Source of the DNA: Epiperipatus broadwayi
Lineage: Eukaryota > Onychophora > Udeonychophora > Euonychophora > Peripatidae
Direction: 5' to 3'
NCBI GenBank assembly: GCA_028023455.1
Contig: JAQFVV010000991.1
Location: 62,001 to 126,000, forward strand
DNA: 64,000 bases
The position numbers and the translations under genes are program-made. Shown in pieces: positions 9,906-22,704 of the stretch. The notes beneath the pieces are model-generated. The model was given only the letters and a program-made list of their open reading frames with translations. It ran no database searches and was not told the DNA's origin. Each line of letters opens with the position of its first letter. Within the stretch, counting starts at the first letter, position 1.

Positions 9906-11929
9906 TCCATTTAAAAGAAGCTGTTTCATTGGGTTTATATCCATTTTAATGTAATTTTAAATTTATGCTTTCAACATTACATGAATGGACTGGCCCTTCA
10001 GGCAGAAGGGAGAATACCAACAATAGCAGAGATATCAATGATACCCATGGTCAGACTGAGCTATGGAAAGCATAACATGATCACATTTCCAGACTGTGGC
10101 CCACCTTGACTGATATATTCAAACCCTTACTATCTACAGTATTTTATTTTTTTAGAGGTAAACCTCAGGCGCAAGCTAATTATACAAAGTAATTAACATG
10201 CATGGACAGTAGGTCCATAATCCAGCACTTGAAATATCCCTTGAGTAGCTCATACTCCATCTTGGGGTCCAGCATATTTACTTAACACATACAATAACTT
10301 TATAGTGATTTACAGGTAAGGTGGTGACACAAGAGAAAGAGAAAATAGACAAAATAACAATTAAGGCAAACATTAATATTTAATTAAACACACACATATC
10401 TAATATAACACAATAATATTGAAATATACATCTAAAATCATATAAGTAATTACTCAGGCTAAATTATGATAGTCCTTTGTTAATTAAAGTTCATTAATTT
10501 AAATGTAAATTGTCTATAGACAGTGGTAAAGTATCTTTACCTAGGTTTTTATTTGTGTGTATTTTTTTTAATCAGTTGGCATTTTTGGTTCTTCATCAAT
10601 GGCTTCATTTCTTGTTTCCATCCTGTGACTCAGCATTGGAGAAGATAGAGAGAAATAGTGGTAGCATCTATTTTACAATTTTGGTATCAGTTTCCAATAT
10701 TTGTTCCAGGTGGAATAGTTGACTTGATAATGTTTGGAACATGAAGTCCTGTCAGACACCCCCATGGTTTTATGTGGCATCTCCATTACTGTTGATTGCA
10801 GCAGTGAGTGACTGGCTTACTACTGTGTTCCAAATATCTGGATCTCTGGTTGTTTAGATTTTGGATTGTGTCCAAACTGAATAATAATAATAATCCAAAC
10901 AGATGAACGATGTAGAAAATTGCAGTCCCTACCGTATATCACAAACCAGACTGATGAATAATAGAAAGAGTGATTTTATATACTCTTTTCTCTCCTATTA
11001 TTTTAATTTTATCATTATTTTTTAATTTAGATCTTAACTTGAAATGTCTTTTAATTAATTTTCCATTTCTGGTTATTTTAATCCATTGCTCAGATTCATC
11101 TAAGCATTCTCTAAGATAGTTTACAATTTTTTTAAATTAATACAACTATTGATTTTGATTCTATTATTAATCAAAATCTTATAAACTAATTACATAATGA
11201 AAGTTTTTTTTACAAAAAAATTTTACAGACTAGATTTTACATATTTATTTAGATTTTACTTTATAAAAAGCTCTTTTCTTTAAAAAGAGAGAGAGAAAAA
11301 ATTTTTAACTTTTCTTTAGTTCTATCATATACATTTTTCTCTCTCCTACTAAGAAGTTTTATTCTAAGAGAAAACTATGATGCAGTATTTTTTATTTTTT
11401 TGTTTAAAAAAAATCTTTAAATTAAGCCACTTATAATTTATTTTATCTTATTTTTTTAATTGTACCATTGTTCAATAGCGGTACATTACACCACCCTCCA
11501 TTTGAGAGTAAATTTTGTCTATTTGATCCATTTTAGCTCTGACATTTTATTTTAAACTTTTCAATTTGATTTTTCATTTTTATTTATTTATTATTTTTTC
11601 TACCAAATAAGTTTTAGAATTGCTACAGATCAATATAGCACAGTGGGTGAATTTTCTTAAGCTACTTTTTTTTCCAGACTGTTAATGTTGATTCCAACAA
11701 TCAAGTGTTGTGTCATGACCATGAGGATAGATGAGGCATGTGCAGAACTTACTTATACCAACTTACACTTATATAAAATGAAGCTTCTATATCAGGTTTT
11801 CTACCAGACTTTTGGATGCACTCAGACTATGAGACTACATTCAAGAAAGTAAAAATGGAGTCACTGTGAATGGCAGATTTCTTCAACTGACCATTCAGTT
11901 TATGCTATAATATTTAGGATATGTGGGGA
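9906..11929. other. Intergenic stretch, nothing assigned
   Basis: Less AT-biased patches at 9,905-10,300 and 10,500-10,880 contain no convincing exon. An open frame of 70 codons at 10,510-10,722 has no recognisable motif. Confidence 0.35.
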
Positions 11930-12132
11930 TTCTTCCCATGAATGAATCTGTGGCTTACTCTGGTTGTTTCCAGTGTGCCTATTTAAAGAGAATGGGGTGT
12001 CTCCCCCAAGAATGACCTGCAGCTTACTCTGGTTGTTCCCAGTGCACATATTTAAAGAATAAAAGGACTTTTCCCCAAGAACTGACCTGTGGGTTACTGT
12101 GGTTGTTCTCAGTGCACAAATTTAAAGAATAA
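11930..12132 (+). repeat. Minisatellite, about 69-70 bp x 3
   Basis: Three imperfect units start near 11,954, 12,023 and 12,093 at TTACTCTGGTTGT or TTACTGTGGTTGT, each with CCAGTG/CAGTGCA, ATTTAAAGAAT and CCCCAAGAA. Units differ at roughly a fifth of positions. Confidence 0.75.
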
Positions 12133-12985
12133 ATAGATGGGCCCAGAACTTTATAATTTATGTAAATCTTTACTCTAGAAGACTAAGGTATAAGGCTTTG
12201 TACACTATATGTTCATTTAATGCCTTTGGAGTAGAGAGCATAGAAGCATTTTCTTCAACTTGATTCACAATTTTCTAAGGACTATCACATAAACTCATAA
12301 ATTTTATAAATTTATGTTTCTGGTATATTAGTCATATTTGGTGTATGTATTAACACTATGTATTTAATAGCTGCATATTATCTCCCATTTCATTTAGAAA
12401 ATGTTTTTGCATAAAGAAACACATAAACAACAATTTCCCTAGTTTATTGTTGATTTCTCTTTTACATTGGCTTGTTTTTTAAATAGTAATCACTCCTCTC
12501 ATTGGGCTTCCTTATTGACCTATTCAACATATTACTATTCTTCAACTTAGAGAGCAGTTTTTTTCCTTACTTTAAAGTGTTGTTTATTTCTAATAATTCT
12601 ATTAGGTATATTTGTCCAAACTTCCATAGGGTGAACAGGATTACTTATCTTTAAAATTTAATTCATCTATTCACATTAACTTCAGTAATTTCCAATGCAT
12701 CCAAAATTTTATAACATCCTCAATGATATATCTATCAGCTGCTATTAAAATCTTTTCAATATTATGTAGAAAATTGTATCTAATTAACCACACAATTTGA
12801 TTTTCAGATAGAAGGAAAACAGTAAAAGTTTTAATCTAACAGCTTGGTTATGGAAAACATTTCACATACACATCCTAGTTACTATTATACTTGTGTGACT
12901 TGATATCATATGTAATTCCATATATCAGACCCTCCAAAACTAACTAATATCACACACTTAAAATCTTTATATGTAAGTGGCTTTT
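12133..12985. other. AT-rich stretch, nothing assigned
   Basis: No gene, repeat or RNA recognised. Confidence 0.35.
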
Positions 12986-14345
12986 CTAATAATGACTGCC
13001 ATTAATCTTTAGCAGCAGTATATAAATAATTCTAGAAGATAGCCAAATTCTCCTTTCAGACATGAGGCAAATAGGAAACAATTCCAAATTATTAAAAGAT
13101 TTTAAAGGATTTTCCATGTAGTCCCCTCTAAATGGGTTAATTTTCATGAAGCATGTGGCCATTGAATTATTCATATTTATCTCATCCTCAACTGAATGTG
13201 TACCACAAACAGGTTCTACCTCCTGAAACCTATTTAAATTCTCCAAATTATTTTTTACTACACCATCTCTATGTTCTGTTATATCATAATTCTCATTAAC
13301 AGATACATTTCTTAAAAACTTAATAAAAATTTTCTTTCATAAATTTCCAAATCTTTCAATCTATTTCAATAGCTAACCTGATTTTCTTCAATCTTAGACT
13401 GTATATCTTGTATTTGAAAAACCAAATTCATTCTCCCAAAAAAAACTGTTATTTTATTTTTTGTTCTTCTTCAAATTTCAGACTCCACTCCTTTTTTTAA
13501 TCATTACTCTTCTCAATTACATCTCTATTTTTTTCTGTCTGATCAGTTAATACTTTATCTAATTTCTTAATCTTCTCTCCAACTAAAAATTGATACTTTG
13601 ATCTTCAGTTTTACTATATTTTATAACTTTTAATTTTTCTTCTACTCCTATTTCAACTTCTTTTTTAAATTCCATATTACTTTTATCAATTTCTTCTTTT
13701 AACTCTATTTTTACAATTTAAACTTTATCTTGAATTGACTGCATCTGATTTTTTATACTTTGACATTAGTAAATAAAGCTTCATCCAACTGATCTATTTT
13801 CTGGTCAATCTCATCCTTATTAAATTGACATTGTTTAATAACTTCTTCAACCTGAATCTTAAAACCTTGAACATTTTTATGAGCATATTCTTATAACTTT
13901 TCATCTAATAATTGTCTATTCCTTTGTTCTGACTGAATCATGTCCTCTTTTATTACATTCACAGCTTTTTTATTTATATTAAACCTTTTATTTAAATTTT
14001 CAAACTTCATTCCCAAATCCATACCTTATTAAACTTTTATTTAAATTTTCAAACTTCATTCCCAAATCCATACATTCATTCATAAATTCTAATTTTTTAT
14101 TTAGGGATTCATTAACAGTTTCAGATATCTGTCTACTATTTTCCATTAACTTTTCACTTAGAGATTCATTATTTTCTCTTAAGTTTTTTTCCAGAGATTC
14201 ATTCATTCCCTTCTTCAACATCAACAATTTTTTCTTTCACTGACTAAATTATGTTGAAGCTTTCTTTTATTCCCTTATCTTCCACTAATTTAACTTTAAT
14301 TTTTTCAAACAAAACAAATATGTTGTTGTTTTTCTTTGCTTCAAC
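12986..14345 (-). pseudogene. Broken coiled-coil protein gene, possibly retroelement gag
   Basis: Read on the minus strand, broken frames encode Lys/Glu/Asn-rich heptad-like sequence. The clearest run is 14,227-14,000 (repeats of NESL/EKN/SEKL), with further coiled-coil-like runs to about 13,400 and a non-coil end (13,246-12,986) containing MKINPFRGDYMENPLKSF. Many stops and frameshifts interrupt it. The coiled-coil-then-globular layout resembles the N-terminal half of Ty3-type Gag proteins, like the plus-strand relic at 38,310-39,690, but I see no diagnostic Gag motif here. A decayed host gene is also possible. Confidence 0.4.
13985..14073. repeat. 49-bp tandem duplication inside the coiled-coil pseudogene
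   Basis: CTTTTATTTAAATTTTCAAA and the following CTTCATTCCCAAATCCATAC occur at 13,985 and again at 14,034. The copies are identical over 40 bp, so the duplication is recent relative to the decay of the gene. Confidence 0.85.
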
Positions 14346-17300
14346 TTCATTCATCTTAAATTATTTTCTAAACTAAGAGTATTATAATAAGATCTTTGTA
14401 AATACTACTGAACTTAACTTTATAAAAATCTCTACCAGGACTACTACAACATCCAAACATTTTTTTAAAATAACTCATTAGACTAATTATGTTTCCCTTC
14501 CATTATATCTACTGTCAAATTTTAAACAAAACTTCTTAAGATTTATTTACATTAACATTGCTATTTATATAATTTAGGCTTACATTTTTATTTTTCATTG
14601 TCATTATCACAACCATCACACCCAAATATAATGTATAACCGCCACACATATCTGATGTTTATTTAATGATCTTATAGCCATATTACACTATAATTTGAAT
14701 CATATTATATTAATAATCAAATTCCCAATTCAAATAATTATGCCTAATAATTGAAGTAACATGTTGGACATTTTCCCTTCTAAATAAATCACTGTAACCT
14801 GTGATTATTTCAAATATTTGGGCCATGAATTTGGGTGCCAAAAAGGTGTATGTGATTGTACCCTGTCAAATGGATGATAACATATATAATTTTACAAATA
14901 TGTAAATTGAACTTTTATTTTATCTATGTATAATGTTTATCCTCCTATTATTACAAACTATTTTAGCTTCATATCATCAACCATGAGACTTACTATTCTA
15001 TTTGACAAGACCTCAAACCTTTTAACATTAAATAAACACCAATGTATCTATTCAATGGCATAACAATACCAAGATGCTTTTTCTTATTAAGCCTCTAGAT
15101 ATTCCCATGACTAATACTAATACTCAATAAATCTAAAGAGAATAGCTATAATTATTACAAACTTTATTTAATAATATCTACAATAAAATTTACTTTACTG
15201 CGAATTGATTAACAATATTCTACCATAACTTTACTGATTATCTATTTTTCAATAAGTATTGTTTTAATAATGCCATTGTTAATAATAATATTATAAAAAG
15301 GAGATCTCAGATTATTATTATTTCTTAATTAATCATTTAGTTAACATGCTAGGTGCAAAGAGGGATTTTAGTGACATCTATATATAATGTACTAATCAAA
15401 AAATTCTTAATTATCGTAGTTATAAATAATACTATTTTACCATTTTACAATTATATAATCTCCAATGCCTCAGACCAAATAACCAATTTAATTTTAAATA
15501 AAATAATAATAATAATGATAATACATTTTATAATTAAAAAATAATTAATCACCTGATTATTTGAAAAATGACATTTTTTTTTATATATATAGAATACAAT
15601 CTGCACTTGCACTCATATAATCATAGCAACTTGATATTAATCAATACCCCTTTTGCCTTTAAATAATTATAAGTTGTCATCTTAATATGTTGATTGTTAT
15701 GCAAGATTTAAATTTTATAATTCAAAGTAATATGTATACGTAATTATATACCATTAACAATCTAGGATTATGATGTAGTGATAATGACTCGGAATAAGAA
15801 AAACATGACTGTACTATTTAGTCAGATTAATAAACATTACAATTTATTACTATATTACTTACAAACTATAAATTATTATTATTATTTATTATTTTTCCTT
15901 TTTTAATTAATAAATATAAACAAAAAAATTAAATAATATAACATAAAATTATTTACAAAATTAGAATTATTTTTATTATACAGTAATACGTATTATTAAG
16001 CATTACCTTTGAAACTCCATTCTTTAATTTTATTTTATTTACCTTTATCAAATAAATATTTCATTATAATAATATTTTATAAAATCATTTATTCCATATT
16101 CATCTTCTTTATAAAATATAAATGTTTATATTAACTTCATTATAATTAAATAATTTACGGTTTATAAATAAATTATATGACTAAAATTTACAATTCTTAA
16201 TAAATGTCAGCTATAATAATAATTTTACCATTTTAAATGTATATGAGGATTTAATGAGTGTATACATTTAAAATAAATAATATTAATTTCATACCATTAA
16301 ACATTAATATCACCTTTTATATGTTATGACATTTATTCTTTTGATCTCTAATGTTTTATATAAAAATAATTATTAATTATTGAACTATTTGTTTTATACT
16401 TACTCCCAATCTTTAATAACAACTTTATTAACTTCAGTATTTTTAGAAATTCAGAAATTTTATATCTTGCTCTTTCAGATCCCTAAAATATTACCCAAAT
16501 CCTAGCCTAAATAGTTACTCCCATAATATAGAGTAATTATCCATTTAACTTAACTGTTAACTTTATATGTCAATGCTGATAAGATTACACATCCATATAT
16601 CAACTTGATATCTTAATCATAGATTTTATTAATTTAAATAAAATGTTCTCAAATTTATTATTCAATAACATAATCTAATTTTTTAACTTCACCATGTTAT
16701 TCCAATTTATTATATAATACTAAATCATCCATAAACTTTACTATTGTTACACAATGCTTTATTTACCACCCTTTTTTTACAAAGATGCTACAACTCTGAA
16801 TATTATTAAAGCCAATAAATTCCTATATTTTATTTATATAGCACAATATTGTGAAATAAACATTTATACTTCTGTTTTAAATATCCAAATTTCACTACAT
16901 TAATCCATAACTTACAAGTCTTCTAAAGATATAATGATCACAAACAAATAATATAACAGGGCAGCATTAAACACAAAAATATATATTATAATATTGTAAA
17001 TAAGATCAAAATCAAACATTATAGTTAATACATTGACATTAAAAAAATTAATTCACACATCCTTTCATTTTTTTAAAATTGGTATATATTATTAATTTTA
17101 TAAATCTTTTTATCGATACTAATGTACATAAGATATTATAATAATTCACCTTAAAATAGCATTCTCCTTATACTTAAATATTGGATTTTCTGGTGATTTT
17201 TCTTGACATATGAACTGATTTCTATTTATTATAAGCCATTAATAATACTAAAACAAACAACAACAATAAATAAATAAATACACAAAATTTACTTATTAAT

Positions 17301-18955
17301 AATTTAACATTTAAATATCTAAATGCATTCATAACTTAATGATTATAGTTTAGAATATTTTTTTCTTCTTCCTTAAAAAAATGAAAACCCATTTGACAAT
17401 GCTTTGTCTTCAGGGGTGGAAGTTTTCATAACAATGAAAATAATTTTAAAAGTTCTAAACAATATACAGTTGGACTAACCTATATTGACACAACATTCTC
17501 CTTACACCTTAAATTGAATGTTGCAATTAAAATACATAAAATTATTCTATGAGTTCATGTTCTTCCTTTTAAATCACAATGACATTTTATTTTTATTTTA
17601 TTACAATATGTTTTTACTGTAGTATCAATTCTTCATTATAATATTGATTATTTACAAATTATTAATGCATATCCTCTAATATAAGCTTTATCATACTTTA
17701 TGATCCACTTCATTTCATTGGCATCCCTATAAAGTATTATTCTTTTATAAGCCAATATTTATGCAAATGTTCCTAATGCCCTGCTACTTGTTATTACGTT
17801 GAGTATAACTTTAAAATATCTTAAATTATAATATAATTATTCCACTTGCTAATTACATCATTCCAATCAAAATTAAGATTTATTTAATATATCATTCATC
17901 ATAGACATTTCCTTTGTTTTTCTTTTTTTATAACATTTTCCCATCATATTCCATTAACAGGCAATTTAAAAATTTAATTACAGTATATATTCGAGATTTT
18001 ACATTAAAAATCAAACAAATTAGTTATCTATTTATTTCTGCATTTGGTTCATTCTTTGTAAATATATTTTTTGTCTTAGCAGTATTCCTTCATTAGATTA
18101 AATCCTGTTATAATATAAATCTTACATGACTATTATGCTGTTACAATGAATAATATTCCGATAAACTTTGACGTATCTACATTATTAACCAAATACAATT
18201 CTTTTTTATTCAATGTTCACTTTTCTTTAATAACTCTTTCTATTCAAATTATTTGCTAAGTAACTTTTTATTATATGTTATGTTTTTATTATTAAATCTA
18301 AAATGAATATTCTTCCTTTAAAACATTAGTTACATTTAAAACATGCAAAATACAGTTTTTATACCCAGTAAAACATAGAATTAAATGAGCTTGTTCTGTA
18401 ATTAACTAATTACATACCTGTAAAATTCTTAATATTTTCACATAGACTTCATTTTGTAATGGGTTATAAGCTTTGATAGCATACAATGCCCCCCCCCCCC
18501 AATTAACTTCATAATATAGGCAATATAATATTTTCAAGTTTTTTATTCCTTAGAGGATAGAATAACTTCACAACCCTAGTGGAGATTTTACATTTCTTTT
18601 TTACTCCATAATCTTTTCATTAAACTTCACAAATACTTTTAAACAATTAACCAAGTATTAGTTTTTTTTTTTAAATTAAAATAATAATATTTTTAATTAT
18701 TTATAGTGAAATTTTATAAAAAAGAATGTGTTTCTTTTCCTATAATGATTTTTTTCAATTAATTCCCCCAAATCATGATGTGCTTAAATTTAAAAATACT
18801 TCAAACTTCCTGATCGCTCATTCATTGATACTCAAAATTATTTTACAATGAATATTTAATTAGTTACAAAACATTCTAAACAGTTTTTAAACCAATATTA
18901 TTACAACAAATACTAACAAAATAAAAAAAAAAGTATATTTAATAAACATAATTAA
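14346..18955. other. 4.6 kb of extreme AT-rich DNA, no gene
   Basis: Dominated by A/T runs, ATT microsatellite patches and a poly-C run at 18,490-18,500. Open frames are short and low-complexity. Nothing matches the repeats found elsewhere in the window. Confidence 0.45.
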
Positions 18956-19114
18956 GACTGTTAAATGAAAAATACTTTAAACAATTTAAATTTTATCTTT
19001 TATAAAATCATCAAATTGAAAAAGAATAAATATATTTATGCTCGTCTTCCATAAAATAATATTCAGAAAATAATAAATTCTTACAATAGCTATAAATCAA
19101 TTTTTTTTATATAC

Positions 19115-19160
19115 ATAAAAAGTCTTTTTCAGCACCTGGTTTGGTGCCATTTTCAAATGT
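19115..19160 (-). ncRNA. HHR-like motif of PLE-1 with U3/A8 core
   Basis: Minus strand: TTGAAAA (19,156-19,150), one extra T, stem II GGCACC (19,148-19,143) with GGTGCT (19,136-19,131) around AAACCA, GAAA (19,130-19,127), then AAGACTTTTT. Core differs from CUGANGA only by C3 to U and G8 to A. Position at the end of the element matches known PLE ribozymes. Stem I is unclear and the extra base beside stem II is atypical. Confidence 0.4.
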
Positions 19161-20242
19161 TAATAATCTATTACTTTAATGAAGTATTACAGACATGAAA
19201 ACATCTAGTATTCAATAATAAAATTAAAACAACCAATACAAATATAAATCATTAAAATAAATCAAAACATACATATAAATCCAGTAATTACAAAGTAATT
19301 GACTATATTATAACAATATATTAAATAAATAAATTAAATGCATTTTTTTACAATTATATATATGTCAATTTATATAATTTTCCATTCATTTTTAATTAAC
19401 CAATTATTAAACAAATTTATAGAAGACTTGTAAATATTCATACAATTTTTTTAATTATTTGTAATATAATATGTTTCATATAATTGTCTTCTTTTTAGAT
19501 CTTTGATAAAATTTAAACATTTAATACTTTTTTTAGCATTTATTCTATGCCCATATTTTAAATAGTGAATATATAATACAGATTTATCATCTTTTCTATT
19601 AATTACATCATTATGTTCTTTGGCTCTTACCTCTAATTGTTTGCCAGTATGCCCAAAGTAAACTATTTTACATATTTTGCATGTAATTTTATATACAATT
19701 CCTTTTTTTTATATTGTATATCATCTCTTAACCTATAATTACCTATTAATAGATTGAGATTTTTACTGTTTGACCAGCCAATATTTATATCCTTCTCAAT
19801 ATAATTTTTGTTATACCTCAATGTATTATATACCCTAAAAACAATATGAAAGTCTAATCCATTTTTTATTTGATTCATTATTACCATTATCAATACAATT
19901 ATTTTTCTCAGAAATATTATCTCCTACTAAGATGTTTTAGAATTAAAAAATATACTTTTAATGGTTTTAGGATTATATCCATAATCTTTATATAATTTAA
20001 TAAATTGATTCTTTTGTAATTGAGCTACACTTTTATCTATATTATATTTATCAATTCTATATTTAAAATTTTTAATAACTGCCAATTTTTGCACCCATGC
20101 TTGTTGTGAATCTACATGAATAATTTTCCTTAATTTATGTTTTTAATAAAATGTTTTAACTTAATTTTATTATCTTTATCTATACTAATTTCTATATCAA
20201 AATATTTAATTTTATCTTCAAATTGTACTTTTGTAAATTTAA

Positions 20243-20247
20243 TTTTA

Positions 20248-20300
<53 letters not shown>
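20243..20300 (-). repeat. (ATT)n microsatellite within PLE-1 RT coding sequence
   Basis: On the coding (minus) strand it is (AAT)n and encodes a poly-Asn run after NEFN, just past the YVDD motif. The run ends one base out of frame compared with the plus copy, so the downstream protein is frameshifted (IKLNLQKYN instead of YKIKFTKVQF). Confidence 0.85.
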
Positions 20301-20301
<1 letters not shown>

Positions 20302-20820
20302 ACTCGTTATAAATATTATTCATTGCTCTTTTATTACCAATAATTAAAATATCATCAACATATCTAGAATAATGTATTATTTCTTGACTAAGAATCCTTT
20401 TTTTAATTACAATATTTTCTAATTCATTTATAAATATTGATGAGATTAACCCACTAATTGCATAACCCATAACTCATCTCTCATATATATACCAAAATTC
20501 ATTATTATATTTAAAATATAAACTATTGTGTATTAATTTTAAACCCTCTTCAATAATATTTATTATATTTATATCATCTATATGATTACTTAATTTTTTT
20601 TTATTAATATATCTATAGTTTTAAGTCGTGGAATACTTGGATACATTTTTTCAATATCCATTGTAAAAATACTTTGATTCCTATTTACTTTTATACTATT
20701 TAATTTATTAATAATATCATCTGCATTCTTTATAGAATATTCACCATATCCTAAAATACCTGTTAAACATTTATTTATATACTTACAAAACTTCTGTAAA
20801 ATAAAATTACTAAAGTTAAA

Positions 20821-20900
20821 CAACAGCCTCCTCACAAAAATAATAACTAAAGTTAAACAACAGCCTCCTCACAAAAATAATAACCCATTGAGGCTATTGT
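20821..20900. repeat. Inverted junction of the PLE-1 pair with a local tandem duplication
   Basis: TTAAACAACAGCCTC (minus copy) and GAGGCTATTGTTTAA (plus copy) face each other around 20,883. Just left of it a 38-bp segment carrying AACAGCCTCCTCACAAAAAT is present twice in direct tandem. The two copies are truncated at nearly the same internal point. Confidence 0.75.
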
Positions 20901-21418
20901 TTAACTTTAGTAATTTTATTTTACAGAAGTTTTGTAAGTATATAAATAAATGGATAACATGTATTTTAGGATATGGTGAATATTCTATAAAGAATGCAGA
21001 GGATATTATTAATAAATTAAATAGTATAAAATTAAACATGAATCAAAGTATTTTTACAATGGATATTAAAAAAATGTATCCAAGTATTCTATGACATAAA
21101 AGTATAGATATATTAATAAAAAAATTAAGTAAACATATAGATGATATAAATATAATAAATATTATTGAAGATGGGTTTAAAATTAATACACACTAGTTTA
21201 TATTTTAAATATAATAATGAATTTTGGTATATATATGAGAGATGGGTTATGGGTAGTGCAATTAGTGGGTTAATCTTATCAATATTTATAAATGAATTAG
21301 AAAATATTGTAATTAAAAAAAATGATTCTTAGTCAAGAAATAATCCATTATTCTAGATATGTTGATGATATTTTAATTATTGGTAATAAAAGAACAATGA
21401 ATAATGTTTATAACGAAT

Positions 21419-21502
<84 letters not shown>

Positions 21503-21796
21503 TATATAAAATTAAATTTACAAAAGTACAATTTGAAGATAAAATTAAATATTTAGATATAGAAATTAATATAGATAAAGATAATAAAATTAAGTTAAAA
21601 CATTTTATTAAAGAACATAAATTAAGGAAAATTATTCATGTAGATTCACAACAAGCATGGGTGCAAAAATTGGCAGTTATTAAAAATTTTAAATATATGA
21701 ATGATAAATATAATATAGATAAAAGTGTAGCTCAATTATAAAAGAATCAATTTATTAAATTGTATAAAGATTATGGAAATAATGCTAAAACTAATA
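20884..21796 (+). mobile_element. PLE-1 plus copy, segment 1: reverse transcriptase
   Basis: Mirror image of the minus copy. Frame 20,888-21,094 carries FTMDIKKMYPSI (motif A); frame 21,322-21,741 carries RYVDDILIIG (YVDD 21,358-21,369), a longer poly-Asn run, then KVQFEDKIKYLDIEINIDKD. Stops and frameshifts lie between. At 21,797 similarity ends at a (TA)n run; the sequence that should follow (AATTCTAAAACATC) is found at 23,309, beyond array B. Confidence 0.85.
21419..21502 (+). repeat. (AAT)n microsatellite within PLE-1 RT
   Basis: About 28 AAT units encoding poly-Asn in the open frame. The inverted sister copy has about 19 units at the same codon position, so the tract has expanded or contracted since the two copies diverged. 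Confidence 0.9.
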
Positions 21797-21811
21797 TATA
21801 TATATATATAT

Positions 21812-21859
21812 ACTCACTGAAGAGACCCATAGGTCAAAACCGGTCTGGGGATGGGGACA
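21812..21859 (+). ncRNA. Hammerhead motif, array B copy 1 (truncated, G12 mutated)
   Basis: CTGAAGA starts at 21,817 and stem II GACC/GGTC is intact, but the conserved GAAA reads AAAA, so G12 is lost. The 5' strand of stem I is replaced by the flanking (TA)n run. Not expected to cleave. Confidence 0.75.
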
Positions 21860-22223
21860 ATCCAAGATAAAAATGATTTGAATGCCTTCTCTTGTAGTAG
21901 CATTTATCATAAATAAAAAAAAAGCTTGTTTAGAGTTATTAGCACACTCTTAATTTTACATATTTGTAAGTGCAAGCTATATATAAGTCATGTGACATCT
22001 GACTTGTTATTATTACTATTATTATTTTGCTGTTGTGGCTTTAGCTAAATTAAAGAGCTCAGCCTACTAATATATGGAGTATCTGAATTAAGTTCAGGTC
22101 CATATGATTTTTTCAGTTGGAGAGCTGACTTTAAAGACATGTAGATGTCTAAAAGTTTCAGATCTTCTTCTAACAATTATCTTTTAGATAAATGCTTTGC
22201 TTGAGTTGGTTTTTTAGATCTAA

Positions 22224-22281
22224 TGTCCCAATTCCTCACTGAAGAGACCCATAGGTCGAAACCGGTCTGGGGATGAGGACA
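22224..22281 (+). ncRNA. Hammerhead ribozyme, array B copy 2
   Basis: CTGAAGA 22,239-22,245; stem II GACC (22,246-22,249) and GGTC (22,254-22,257) with loop CATA; GAAA 22,258-22,261; palindromic ACCGGT forming a very short stem III or an intermolecular one; C17 at 22,267 with cleavage predicted after it. Stem I pairs CCTCA with TGGGG (one G-U) and, past an internal loop, TGTCC with GGACA. All invariant core residues are present. Very short stem III is typical of PLE/retrozyme HHRs, which are thought to act as dimers. Confidence 0.85.
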
Positions 22282-22646
22282 ATCCAAGATAAAAATGATT
22301 TGAATGCCTTCTCTTGTAGTAGCATTTATCATAAATAAAAAAAAAAGCTTGTTTAGAGTTATTAGCACACTCTTAATTTTACATATTTGTAAGTGCAAGC
22401 TATATATAAGTCATGTGACATCTGACTTGTTATTATTACTATTATTATTTTGCTGTTGTGGCTTTAGCTAAATTAAAGAGCTCAGCCTACTAATATATGG
22501 AGTATCTGAATTAAGTTCAGGTCCATATGATTTTTTCAGTTGGAGAGCTGACTTTAAAGACATGTAGATGTCTAAAAGTTTCAGATCTTCTTCTAACAAT
22601 TATCTTTTAGATAAATGCTTTGCTTGAGTTGGTTTTTTAGATCTAA

Positions 22647-22704
22647 TGTCCCAACTCCTCACTGAAGAGACCCATAGGTCGAAACCGGTCTGGGGATGGG
22701 GACA
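22647..22704 (+). ncRNA. Hammerhead ribozyme, array B copy 3
   Basis: Identical core and stems II/III to copy 2, with CTGAAGA at 22,662 and cleavage predicted after 22,690. Stem I carries CAACTCC instead of CAATTCC on its 5' strand and ATGGGG on its 3' strand. Confidence 0.85.

Larger units (their letters stand above)
18960..20882 (-). mobile_element. PLE-1 minus copy: RT, GIY-YIG endonuclease and 3' UTR
   Basis: Best-preserved Penelope-like element; the family copies RNA into DNA with an RT and nicks its target with a GIY-YIG nuclease. Minus-strand fragments in order: 20,835-20,590 with RT motif A FTMDIEKMYPSIP; 20,470-20,192 with RYVDDILIIG (YVDD at 20,362-20,351) followed by a poly-Asn tract; then 19,893-19,663 and onward with an RLRDDIQYKKK segment, a CxxC pair before VYFGHTGKQL, and HYLKYGH near 19,560, as in PLE endonucleases. 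At least three frameshifts or stops separate these. The UTR with an HHR-like fold follows to about 18,960. The element is 5'-truncated at the inverted junction with the plus copy. Confidence 0.85.

Noticed and set aside
10510-10722. 70-codon frame in a less AT-biased patch
   Set aside because: No recognisable motif, no splice or promoter context, and composition compatible with chance.
15353-18096. Small frames at 15,353-15,544 and 17,914-18,096
   Set aside because: Low-complexity Ile/Asn/Phe-rich translations typical of chance frames in very AT-rich DNA.
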